NCBI RefSeq assembly: GCF_004027225.2
Contig: NC_046358.1
Location: 65,181,028 to 65,245,027 of the forward strand
DNA: 64,000 bases
Direction of reading: 5' to 3'
From: Strigops habroptila
Taxonomy: Eukaryota > Chordata > Aves > Psittaciformes > Psittacidae
Positions 41,239-52,440 of the stretch are shown piece by piece; position 1 is the first letter of the stretch, and each line of letters opens with the position of its first letter. The notes below the pieces were generated by a model, which was not told the origin of the DNA, ran no database searches, and saw nothing but the letters and a program-made list of their open reading frames with translations. Made by a program: the position numbers and the translations under genes.

Positions 41239-44200
41239 TCCTGGACCTGCTGTAGCTGACCCTAGTTGAGCAGGGGTTTAAAGCAGGTGATGTCCAGAGC
41301 TGCCTTCCAACCTCAGCTCCTTTGTAATTGTGTGAAACACTCATGATTAGCAAGTAGTAGTGTGTTGTGAAAGATCCAGGCTCAAAGGATTTCCGTTCTA
41401 CCTGGCTTACAGCAAGACTTGAAATTCCATCTTCTAACAAGTGCTAAATTCTTACTTTCTGACAAGCCGTTCCCTTACCTGTGTTTTTCACTTTCAAAGT
41501 CTCTCCCCTAGAGCACTGAAATAACGGTATTTAAACTATGTATCTAAACTCGATAATGTCTATTAAAAAATAAATGTGTAAGGAAGCATAAGGGTGCTTG
41601 AATCTCTTTATTGACAGAAGCTACTTATATCTAAGAAGTCATCAATGTTTCCTCTGACAAAATGCAACATGTTCTTTCTGTATTTTGTTATTGAAATTGA
41701 GTTTAAACTAAATTCACAAATCCAAACATTCAGACACTGGGAAGATCAGATTTCCATCTTAAAACCGGTAAATAAGACCTTACCTCATGTAGTACATTCA
41801 AAACCAAGCTCAATCTCCACAGTTTATGCTTCTGTTCATTTATTACTAAGAGTGGCTTCACTGTTGGCCTATACTTTTAGGCAGCTAGTGAACATGGATT
41901 GGCTTTGCTTGTATTACTTAGAGAGCTAATATTCCTATTATAATGTAATTACTTCCATGAGACTGACGCTACCAAGTACTAATTCAAACAGTAGTTCTAA
42001 AGTACAACAGACACTGAAGTTCCTCTGCTTTCTCGAGTACCCCAAGCTGGCCAAGAAAACTCAAGCAAGTAAGAGTAAGACTAAGGTTAGAATTTAGGTG
42101 GTTCTTAGTCCAAGCTGAGGCATTCAGCATCTCAGCAAGGCATGCATTTACAAAATTCCCATGAGGAATAAAGGAAGCGTGTTTGTTCCCAAGGCAGGTT
42201 ACCACAGAGCTGTCATCTTGTTCACTTCTGCTGTTGTCAAATCAGCCTGCTATAGTCTCTCCCTGTTTTGTATACTGTAAAACTATCAACCATTGCTGCT
42301 TGTCCCATATCGTCCCATTTAAACACCACACAAACAAATTTTCATAGCAGTTAACAGCAACTGTCTTGGCTTTGTTTCCCATGTTCCCATGCTCATTTAA
42401 TCAGTTCAAGCAGTGACAGAAAACTAAAATCCATCCTAACATTAGCCAAAATTTACTGGAGAGCAAAACAAACCAAATACCTGACATTGATTAATAATGT
42501 TTATTTTGGGTTTATAATGTCATAATTTATTAATAAAAAACCTAACATTCCTTTCATACTGGCAGTCCCAACCTAGCACCTTTAAATACATAGAATATCT
42601 TCAGGGGAAGAAGAGAGGGGGAGGAATAGTTGCAGATGAACCAGAGCTGCAAACTCTGCACCTAACATCTTTGTGTATAATACAGTTCTTGCCCCAGCTG
42701 CTGAAAAAAACAGGCAAGAAATAGCATGAGCCAGTCCTGCTGCTCTGCTGCTGTGGATGAGCCAGGAGAGGCACCAGTTTGGTGGCAACATGCACCTCAG
42801 GTGAACATCTTTCTGCCTTCTTATCAATTGTTAAAAGAAAGGTGAAGGAGAGTAGAAACAAAACCTAAAGAAACAACATCCAACTGGTGCTGGAAGAGGA
42901 GAGTTGAGCAAAGAATGTTATGACTATTGCCCTGAGACAGTCTCCTGGAAATAATCTAACAGCAGGGAACAGCAAGTCCTTTTTCAAAACCAACGAAGCA
43001 AGAAAATGCTGTTGGCCAAGCTATTGTGAGAGATTTGAGGGAGGGGAGAGGGAAAAAACGATGGAGAAGGAGGAAGAGAAAGGATAAAACTGTCCTTTGA
43101 CTCATGCTTACTATTTCCTTTAAAAGAAATCCACGTATTTTCGAGGCTATCACTACCATAACTAGCCCTTGTTTTTAGCAGCAGTTGGCACCATGTGTAG
43201 GCTTAGGACTGCAGGATCTTTGCTCACAGCATGCAGTGCTACATAGCCTTGGCTTTCCCCTGATCTGTCTCCACTAATAATGCCCCGTGGTAGCTTTGAA
43301 GAACAAGACTGTTTCTGTAAATATCAGGCTATGTCCTTCTTCAGGGTTCTATCTTTGCAGTAAAAGGCCACTGTCTGAGGCACAGGAATTCTGAAATCTT
43401 CCCATCTTTATTGAAAATAAAAAGCTGTGGGGGAAACAAGTAAACAAAAACCAACAACCAGAGCTTCCCCCCGCCCCCCGCCCCAAACATATCCCAGTCC
43501 TAATGAGATCAGCCAGCATTACCAGGACCACTTTCACGATGAAATTATGGCCTTACAGACACCCTGACAGCGAGAAGCACCTTGCTCAGATACATTTTGT
43601 GTATATTGTTACAAAACACTACTACCAGTACCAGCTGGGTCAAGCACAACGGCAAAGCTGGCCTTAGGAACACAGAGAGTGCACATAATTACTTGCTTTC
43701 TACAGGTGCTTTCTCTCTACAAATACCCATATGTTTCAGAATTACAATGGACAGTGTTGTTGGATCTGCACCTAATGGTACTTAAAATCATAATGAAGAG
43801 CCTATAGGATCTCTCAAATAAACAACATTCACCATCTTCAGCAACTCAAGAATGGCTGTAGATGAAACATGGTCCTGTTAGAGAAACTTCACACTCAGGC
43901 TTTGGGTTTTGTTTGTGTTTAATGATCTTTGGTTCTTTTTGCTGATCTTTCTTTCCTTTTGTGCATGTGCACAGGCACGCAGAGTAGTTTCTCACTGAAA
44001 TACAAAACTCTTCATGTTAATTCATCTTTCCAGTCAATGCATTTACACTTGATAGCCAAGAGACTGAAAGGATTATTATTTTGGACTGACAGGTAGGGGC
44101 TCCATCAGGAAGCCAAAGCAGTGGATTTGACTTCCCTGTTCCTCATCATTCTCCCCACATCATGTCTGCTAATCTAAACTACATAAACAAAGGGAGGTTT

Positions 44201-46037
44201 GTCCGAGAGGGTTGGGAAGGTCAAAAATGAAGCTGTGTATGAACTCTGCCTTTTATTTATGGCCTTTGTTGGTGAAACAGATGCTTTTTTTCCCCCACAA
44301 CATGATAAAGGAAAGTGGAATCCTGCTCTAAACCATCACAAATCATCTATTCGTATTACTCAGACATGTGTAGTCCCTATTCACACAGGGCAATTTCATG
44401 AATAAGTTAGTATATATTTTAACCATGATATCACACTTCAGGGTTGGGTTTTTTTTTTAAGGATTCCTTTTTGGTTATATCAAGAAGTAAAACCAAAACC
44501 AGAGCAGGCAGGTTTTAAGAACTTTGAATAGTTATCTATGAAAGAAATTTCCTCTACTGTGTCAGAGGCAGATGTTCTGCAGAAGCACCGACACCAATGT
44601 GCAGAACAAAACCATCTGAACTATTGATGAAATAATAAAGGTACTTTTCCACATATTTAGGTATCAAAGTAATAGCCAAGAAAAATTTAATGAAACGATA
44701 AAGAAAAAAAGACCAAACAAAAAAGCTACAAACCAAAGCAAGCATGTGTAATGGGAGCCCGAAGGGTAATATATTCACAAAGCTCTAAGTGCTGAAAATG
44801 AAGGCTTAGAATGAAAGCACCTCTCCAGCCATAACTCTAGTGTCACTAACATAAAGCTATAATCTTTTCTACTATGTTCTCACTATTATTCGAGCACTAA
44901 GTGTCAGTTAAGAAGATGTGAGAGAGCAGGAATTTTCAGTGGGGTGGAAATCTTTTGTCCACCCCTGTTTTCTTACATATAGGAATGTTAAGAATAAAAT
45001 TACAATTCTGCCATGGCTTTTAACTAATTTTTGGTTCACCGCTGCTGTGACAATCTTTTAAGGAGGTAGACTGTGAAATGAAATGATACCATAATACTTT
45101 AACAGACTGAAAGTGTCTTCTTTTTATTTTCTTTTTTATTATTAACCAAAATTAGCAGGTTTAATATTAACACTGGAAAGTGGGAAAGAAGCAGATGTGT
45201 TAGCAAGCAGGTACGGACACTAGTTAAAGCTTCTGATACCTTTTTTGTGTTTTGAGGGCTGGTAGATAACAATATAACTGCTTGAAGTCCAATAATTCCT
45301 TTGCTTTACAGATTTTCTTATTAGCACCAGGAAGAATAGTGTTTTTACCTATTTTACAGAAGAAAAATAGAAGCATTGCAAAGCGAAATGATTTATGAGA
45401 AATGTCCTCCTCATCCACAATCTGTCATTCTTTCATAATACAGCTCCTAGAAGACACATACTTAATGGTGTCACCGTGGTGCTTGCAGCACTGTTCAAAG
45501 AATAAGATACTAATCAGAGCAAGCAAGAAAGCAGAATATATCTGTGAGTTAGCAGCGAAGCCCAACCGAGTGATTCACTTCCTATCTGGATATTTACAGG
45601 GTTTCAGACTTAAGGCAGTCTATGAATTTGAGTGGGATACCTGAATTTTGAACTGACATACTCTGCAGACAGGAAGCATGACGAAATTTGCACTCACTGT
45701 ATTCACTGCTTCCTCTTAAAGTGTAAAGATTCTTTGACTGCAATTTCTAGTATGTGTACAACATTTTATTCTCTTTGAAAAAGTAATTTATATATTATAA
45801 TATGTATAAATATAAATATATTAGGTGATAAATATATATACTGATATATGTTAAATAACATTTGTTCACAACTTCCATGAGACATAAATGTAGCTGACCA
45901 GAGAGGGGAAAAATTGCTGTGCCTGTCCTAGAAGGACACAAAGTTGGGCTTACACACAAATTTGTAGCTCAAAATATACTATAGGCTGTTTGTTCAAATA
46001 GGCAAGCTATAAATTGTCTTTGGGGGTAACTTCTTAC

Positions 46038-46224
46038 CAACTTGCTATATTCAGGGTCTTCTACTTTGAAAAACTGTAAGATCAGATACATCTGATCTTC
46101 TCTCCCTCTGGGCATACTGACATACAGAATGCTGAAATGATTTTCCCGATTAGAAAGAACTCTACACACTGAGACATTTTCAGGAAACAGTTTTCCTTTT
46201 TTGAGCTTATATATAAGCACCTTA
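46038..46224 (-). other. candidate unannotated coding exon C
   Basis: On the - strand, an acceptor TTTTGTGTTAG, then one base plus 62 open codons, then TTG followed by GTAAGA. The peptide begins KVLIYKLKKGKLFPENV and ends FFKVEDPEYSKL. No family recognised. Phase does not connect directly to exon A, so at least one exon would be needed between them. Could be chance. Confidence 0.2.
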
Positions 46225-48455
46225 CTAACACAAAACAGACTATTACCTTTTAATACAAACACTAGATTTTCCACCCAGTATTTAAGTGCACAAGAAATCA
46301 TACCTCATTGACAAGAATTATTTTATTGATCAAACTGATTCAGTACTATTTTACATGGTTTATAAGGGACAAGGGCTTCTTCCTTCTTCATCCCTCTCCC
46401 TACAACTGGTGAGACAATTAATACAGGAGACAGTTTTCAAAGAGAAGTTCCTCTATGCAGGGAGAGCTCTTCAGCTACTGCTTAGCATGAGCTGGAGAAT
46501 GAAACTACCCAGTCCTCATTTAACCACAAACAGTTTCTTAAAGAATAGTCCAGATAATTGTATTTGACTTTTCAATCCATGTATGTTATCACTTGCACAA
46601 GAAAAATTAAACTATAGCTCTTCCAGAGAAAACAATTTTACAATATCATCAGTACAGCTTCAACTATGCTAACAGCAAGACCTGACTGCTTTTTATAGCA
46701 TTAATCAGTTGTAGGTGGGGCTTTGGAGTATGGGATTTCTTAGCTAACAGCAAAATTAAGTTTGGAACCCAAAACATTCTCATCCCAAAGTGTTTCTGTA
46801 CTCTCTACTCTTTGGTAACTAGGCAATAAACTGCTTCAGTCATCCACAAGGAAAGCACTCAGGCTGCAGTCACGCATCCATGCATTTGGGTATTGTCTCC
46901 TGGTTCCTCAATTTTACACTTTGCTAGAAGCACGCAGCAACAGCAAGTTTCAATTACTCGCATCTAAACCACTTACCAGTATTGATGAGCCTGAACTACG
47001 GCACTTGGATCCCCGCTTCTGCTATGGAGACAGTATCTTTCTGCATTTCCTAACGCTGTCTGGTTATCATTATTTTGAACACAGCTTTCTGCATCCTAAA
47101 GAGACACATTCAAGCAGGAATATGGCAGCTGACACATCACTTATTACAAATCACATCGGTGTTGTAGCTTTCCTTAGCAAAGAAAAAGCATTTCTTCCTT
47201 TAAACTCAGAAGAAATGAAATGCATACCCGGCTGCCATAAGTGATGACAGAAAGCAGTGTTTACAAAACTAAGTGGTTGCTCTATTTATTCATACCCACG
47301 GAAATTACACGTTAGCTTGCCATGTGTGCAGATGGATTCACATCTAGAAACTGTAAGTAATTCAGTAAAGTTTACTGCTGTGCAGCTAATTCACTTTTTG
47401 GGCTTGTCAGTTCTGCTAGCATCACCCCCATCGCCTCAGAAGATGATGGGAATCAGTCCAAAGGATCATCTAAGGAAGCAGAGTCATGTAAGGTATTACT
47501 ACAGCAACTCCTTGGCTGATACAGCAGCAGCTAACTAGTATAGACTTCCACTCTGGAGCCACTGCTACATGAATACACATCTGAGTTATTACAGTTAACT
47601 CACTCTGATTTCACCCAGAAATAGCTAGTGACCAGGAAATCTTAAGTCCAGGACTAGCTTTTCCCTTACTTTATGTTCAGGAAAAATCACAGCCATATTC
47701 AGTATTTAACAGTCATCTATTTTCTGCCATTTGCCACCTTAACCCAGGAAAACAAATGTTGAAACATATCTACTGCTGGAGTTCATTCAACATTTCTATA
47801 ATTATCCCTGCTAAGAAACTCATTTTGGAGAGTTGTGGGGTTTGGGATTTTTTTCCCCACAGAGAAGGGCAAACATTAATTCTTTGGCAATAAAATTGTA
47901 ATTAATTAAAAATGTGGCTCTATTCATTCTTATCTTCATTACAATAAAATACCAGATGTTAACTGCTGAAATTCATCTTGATTCAGTGCAAAATCAGGTG
48001 GCTCTTAAGATTTAATTACAAAAATAAAACTTAGACTTATTGGTTCTGCACAAGCATTGATCTGTGTTTTATTGATCACAGAGATAGATGGTTTAACATG
48101 AGGCAGGACATTCTGCAATTGGAGAAACATGCTTATCTCCAACCCAACAGACTGTCGATCATCCCAGCAAACCATCTCCATGCCAACAGCAGATCTTTGT
48201 ACCTCCTCAGCCTCATTCAAGCAATTGTGTGAAGAAAACTACGATTCTCAAGAGCAATCTGGCCCATACACAAAGGCCACTTACGGCACTGCTCGCACTG
48301 CCACCAAGGTCATTACAGAGAGGTGTGCTTTTCACTACGTACAAGGTCCCATCATGTCTTTTCCACTACACAGCAGCTTCCATGCAAATACCCCATCCAT
48401 CTTCTGACTCCATTTTCTCTGTAAGCCACATCTCTGTTCTGTTCAACTCCCAGAA

Positions 48456-48492
48456 CAGGCAGCTTTTGTCTTTTCATGACAAAAGCTGCCTG
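48456..48492. repeat. perfect 15-bp inverted repeat
   Basis: CAGGCAGCTTTTGTC, seven-base loop TTTTCAT, then GACAAAAGCTGCCTG. It touches the truncated edge of the CR1 at 48495. Confidence 0.88.
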
Positions 48493-48494
48493 CC

Positions 48495-48745
48495 TTCCAA
48501 GCCCTGTCCAGCCTGGACTTGAACACTGCCAGGGATGGGGCAGCCACAGCTTCTCTGGGCTCTGTCAGGTTAAAGCCATTCCCCCTTGTCCTGTCCCTAC
48601 AGGCCCTTGTCCAAAGCCCCTCTTCAGGTTTCTTGTAGCCCCTTTAGGCACTGGGAGCTGCTCTAAGGTCTCCCCAGAGCCTTCTCTTCTCCAGGCTGAG
48701 CAAGCCCAGTTCTCTCAGCCTGTCTCCAGCCCTCTATTGCTCAAG
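48495..48745 (-). mobile_element. CR1 fragment lacking the extreme 3' end
   Basis: Antisense CR1 (CCAAGCCCTGTCCAGCCTGG to TTCTCAGCCTGTCTCC) that begins inside the element. The usual terminal TAGAATCCCAGACTGG is missing, and a 15-bp perfect inverted repeat (48456-48492) sits at this edge. Confidence 0.9.
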
Positions 48746-48914
48746 TGGATCACCAAGTCTCCTTAAAATGGCCTTGTGCCTTGGAAGGTTTGGTTGGTCC
48801 CTCTTCTTGCACAAGTTTGGAAATGAAAACTTGCAGAACAGAGCACAGTCAGTGAAGAACTGTGATCTGAACTCTGGGGAGGAATGGGGGGATCTTGTAC
48901 AAAATATTTGGCTG

Positions 48915-49170
48915 TTACATGGCCTGAATGATGGTATAGGGCTGTGAAGTCTGTAGGCAGAACTGGATACGTGTGCTTAGATGCTCCCAATGTTGAAGAA
49001 CCTCCAGCTCCGTCTTAGGGAAAGTCAATCGCACACTGACAAGACCAGTATTCCTGGGCTTCACAAGTTTGTCCAACATTCCTTGTCCAATCACTTCATT
49101 ATTTCCAGCTGTAACAGCCAAATCATATGCCAATTGCCCTTCTGCATTCCACTTTTATATGCTTGCATTG
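48915..49170 (-). other. ankyrin-like open segment between two inverted CR1s
   Basis: On the - strand a 72-codon frame reads QLAYDLAVTAGNNEV, which resembles the second helix of an ankyrin repeat, and continues to FPKTELEVLQHW. An acceptor (CTTTATTTACAG) lies upstream near 49190, but the frame entered there is a different one: it reads AMQAYKSGMQKG and joins the ankyrin-like frame only through a one-base shift. It could be a decayed exon, an assembly indel, or coincidence. Confidence 0.2.
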
Positions 49171-49258
49171 CAGCTGTAAATAAAGAACAGATTGGTTTAA
49201 GCTACTTAAATTCATCCCAAGGTACTGGAATTAGTGAAGTGGCTTGTAGGCCTGCATC

Positions 49259-49588
49259 CCCGAGCGTGAGCAGCAGGTCAAGGGAGGGGATCCCCCCCTG
49301 CAGTCCTGTGTCCCCAACACAAGAGGGACGTGGAGCTGTTGGAGCAAGCCCAGAGGAGGCCACGGAGATGCTGCAAGGGCTGGAGCAGCTCTGCTCTGGA
49401 GCCAGGCTGAGAGAGCTGGGCTTGTTCAACCTGGAGAAGAAAAGGCTCCGAGGAGAGCGTAGAGCAGCTCCCAGACCCTGAAGGGGCTACAAGAAACGTG
49501 GAAAGGGGCTTTGGACAAGGGTGTGTAGCGATAGGACAAGGGGGATTTAGGTAAGATATGAGGAAGAAGTTCTTCTCTGTGAGGAAGC
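49259..49588 (+). mobile_element. CR1 fragment, inverted relative to 48495-48745
   Basis: Sense CR1 with AGGCCACGGAGATGCTGC, CTGGAGCAGCTCTGCTCTGG and GGGGCTACAAGAAACGTGG. It ends in the AAGTTCTTCTCTGTGAGG region without the terminal part. Confidence 0.92.
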
Positions 49589-49924
49589 TCACCCTTGTGT
49601 GGGGGCCTATTTCAGTCCCTATGGGAGCCTTCATTTCAGCTGATGCTCCTGGATGCAACTGTAATTCAGACAATGGAAAACAGGTATAAAAACAACTGGT
49701 TGCTCTCTCATCCTATTGTCACACCGCCATGGAGGAGCTGGACGTGCTGGGTGCATGTACACATCACTGAGCATCACTTCACACAACAAGGTTCTCTAAA
49801 GAGGAGGCTTCCCTTCTTTTAAACAAAAAGGCATCCCTTACTTGAGAGGACACATGGCAAGCTTCCTTCAAGATAAATGGCCCTCGAAAAAGGTGCCTAC
49901 ATGACTGTTAACAGCCTATTATAC

Positions 49925-50148
49925 TTCATCTCCGAGCACAGCGTTCCGAGTGTCTTTCCAGGCGGCTGTCATTTTAATGGGCAACTCTCCATTGTGGCTA
50001 AATGCTGTATCGGTCCCTCCAGGGGGAAAAGGAGCAAACTCTGCAAATCGTGACAGGCCACGCTTTGGAGTACAGCCAGGAGGCAATTCACAGTGAAAAC
50101 CCCACTTCATCATAGTCACCACTGGATGCAAAGTTTCTGTGTCAGATT
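49925..50148 (-). other. candidate unannotated coding exon A
   Basis: On the - strand a strong acceptor (CCTTTTTTCTTCTGCAG) precedes 224 bp: two bases plus 74 open codons, ending at GAA followed by GTATAA. The translation starts SDTETLHPVVTMMKW, contains ELPPGCTPKRGLSRF and PFPPGG, and ends AWKDTRNAVLGDE. About seven CpGs survive within it, many for this AT-rich neighbourhood. The + strand is also partly open. It lies 2.3 kb downstream of the orphan CpG island in the - direction. I recognise no protein family. A chance frame is possible. Confidence 0.25.
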
Positions 50149-50202
50149 CTGCAGAAGAAAAAAGGCTTATTGTTAGAGCAGCGCACATTTCCCTGCATTC
50201 TC

Positions 50203-50234
50203 GGGGGGGGGGGGGCGGGGTGGGGGGGTGGGGA
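50203..50234 (+). repeat. G-tract with quadruplex potential
   Basis: A run of about 13 G, then C, GGGG, T, GGGGGGG, T, GGGG. Meets the four-tract G-quadruplex rule many times over. Confidence 0.85.
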
Positions 50235-50799
50235 CAGAAACAAAACAGAACAAGGTAGCTAAGAAATTAATATTCAAACACATTTAAGTTTGTGGTTTTC
50301 TCCTTTGTATCTGCACAAGAAAATATCCCCAGAGAATTATAGTTTCTGTGAAGAACTGGTGAGACTGCCAAGCAAAGCAAACTGGATTTTATTTTGATGG
50401 GCACAGCGCAACGTGTGTTCACCATCCTCTGTGCCTTCTTGGAGGATGAGTACTCCTGCATCATACTGTCTATGCCAATGACCTCATCTGGAATGTTCTA
50501 ATGCCCAGAGAGCACCCTAAATGTATTTGCCTAGTTATTAGCTTTAGTTGCTAAATTTTCAGCAGGAACACAGTGAAAAGGAATAAACACAAGTTTCCTT
50601 TAATAGTAGAGGACTCAATTATTTTCTCATACAGCTGTAGGGTAGTGTATATTTGACTATATACTTTTTTCACAATAAAAATATTTCAAGAGAGTGAAAC
50701 ATGGCTTTAACTTTTGGAAAAGCCCTCCAGCCTTACAAACTTGATATTAGCAAAGTTTCTCTTTTCTCTTGACTCTCTGGGCCCGGCACAGTGGCTTTG

Positions 50800-51190
50800 C
50801 CACCTAAAACTCCATCTGTGTACTGCAGCGCTTTCAGGTGCCCCAGAACCCAGCTCCCAAAGTGCAAACATCCAGCCCCTGCTCCCCCACATAAGAAGTA
50901 CAGAAACCTGGTGCTGGGCACCTCCTACTCATGGTGAACTCCAGAACAGAACCACCAACATGGCAATGCACCATCGCTCAGCCACATAAAACTCCATCTG
51001 TGTAAAGCCTCTCTCGGCACTGCCATCAGGCAACCAGGAAACGAGCTCTCTAAGTGCCAGTGTCCAGCCCCTGCTTTGTAAGCCTGAAATGCCAGGATAG
51101 AAACCTGGTGCTGGGCATCACCTACACATGGTGACCTCCGGGACAGTGCCACCAACATGGATATCCACGTTTTGCCACCTAAAATTCCAT
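50800..51190 (+). repeat. ~195-bp tandem repeat, units 1-2
   Basis: Two head-to-tail units. Shared landmarks are AAAACTCCATCTGTGTA, AAAGTGCAAACATCCAGCCC, GAAACCTGGTGCTGGGCA and ACATGGTGA.CTCC. The CTGGTGCTGGGC anchors are at about 50907 and 51105, 198 bp apart. Diverged from the consensus of the downstream block. Confidence 0.85.
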
Positions 51191-52440
51191 TGCAGGAGAC
51201 AGGGGGTGAAATGACAGTCTGTATGGCCCAGGTTAAACTAGGTGGCCTTTGTATCTGGGATGGCAGGTTTTGCCTTTCCTGTTCCTGCCTCCCCAAAATC
51301 CAGACCCCGTAACAGAGTTGGTAATAGTCATCCCACCATTATTACTGCAAGCTTATATAGGTTAAGGATAGAGGAAAACAATCTCAGGAATGACAGGGAG
51401 CATTCCAGACCTTCCTTACATCTCCACATCCAGAGCAAGAACAGAAGCTCCAGGGCTCTGACTTTAACTGGGAAAACGTCCTTACTCTCAGGATGTCCCC
51501 TATATGCCAGGTCCCCCTCCATAGGTACAGGTCACCAGAAGAGCCCCTTTAACCTGAACTAGGCTTAAAAAGAGAAGAAGTAGCTTGCCAGAGATCAGGA
51601 TAAAAAGAAGCTCTCTATTGTGCTGTGAGCAGACTGAGCATTTCTAAGTATAATTAACAGGGCAAAAGTTAATAAGCATGCTTTAAAAAGAACATGCTCC
51701 AGTCTTCTTTTATCAGTCAATAGAAGCAAAAACCCCATGAAGTCACATACTGGTACCAGCCCAGGCAATGCAGGCAAATGACAATGAAATTGCAAGACAA
51801 ACAAGCCTAAATCTAAGGACAGCAGGAAAACAGAGATTTCCCACCATACGCACAACCCCACAGTACCTAAACAGGAGTCAAAGGCAGCCCAACAGCACTA
51901 TTGCAATAAGGACAGAAAATAAATACAGCAATAAAATATAAAAACTAATAGAAGAACAGAAGATTTATAACACAGCTCTCAGAGAAAAGAGAAGCAGCGC
52001 CTGACCTGAGCTTAAATACAGAGCTGGGGCCAATGGGGAAAAGTGTGTGGCTGGGGAGGCTGCAGGAGAGGCCATCAAGGTGATGGGGACCTGCTGGGTG
52101 CCCTGGAAACCTCGGTCAGCTGCAGCTGAAACTGAGCAGCTCTGCCACCCCCACTGCCATCTCCAGGGCTGTTTCAGCTGCAGCTGACCGAGGTTTCCAG
52201 GGTGCCCAGCAGGTCACCATCACCCCGAGCACAGAGGAAGAAGAAACAGCATCTCAAAGTGGCTCCTTGGCAGCAACAGACAGGGAGAACAAGCGGTGAG
52301 AAGTGCCTGTGGGGTGCCAAGAGTCACCCTACACACCGTGGTCTTTGGGACCTGTGGCATCGAATCTGACTGTTTATCTGGGGAGTTCACTCCTTTTTTT
52401 CCTCATTAGAATAGGCAAATGATGGGCACGAACTATGAAC
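51191..52440. other. spacer between repeat units and CpG island
   Basis: Holds the foldback and, on the - strand, a CCAAT box (52037) followed by TATTTAAG (about 52012-52019). This could be a TATA-type promoter or the remains of an LTR. I see no terminal TG/CA repeats or internal retroviral genes. Confidence 0.35.
52079..52224. repeat. long foldback (inverted repeat, 54-bp arms)
   Basis: Arms at 52079-52132 and 52171-52224 differ at only three positions; the inner 33 bp or more are perfectly complementary (for example GGAAACCTCGGTCAGCTGCA). The loop is 38 bp. It sits between repeat units 1-2 and the orphan CpG island. No coding frame or known element recognised. Confidence 0.92.

Noticed and set aside
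41479-41831. Two short - strand exon-like segments at 41784-41831 and 41479-41515
   Set aside because: 37-48 bp, compatible phases but no homology; chance is likely.
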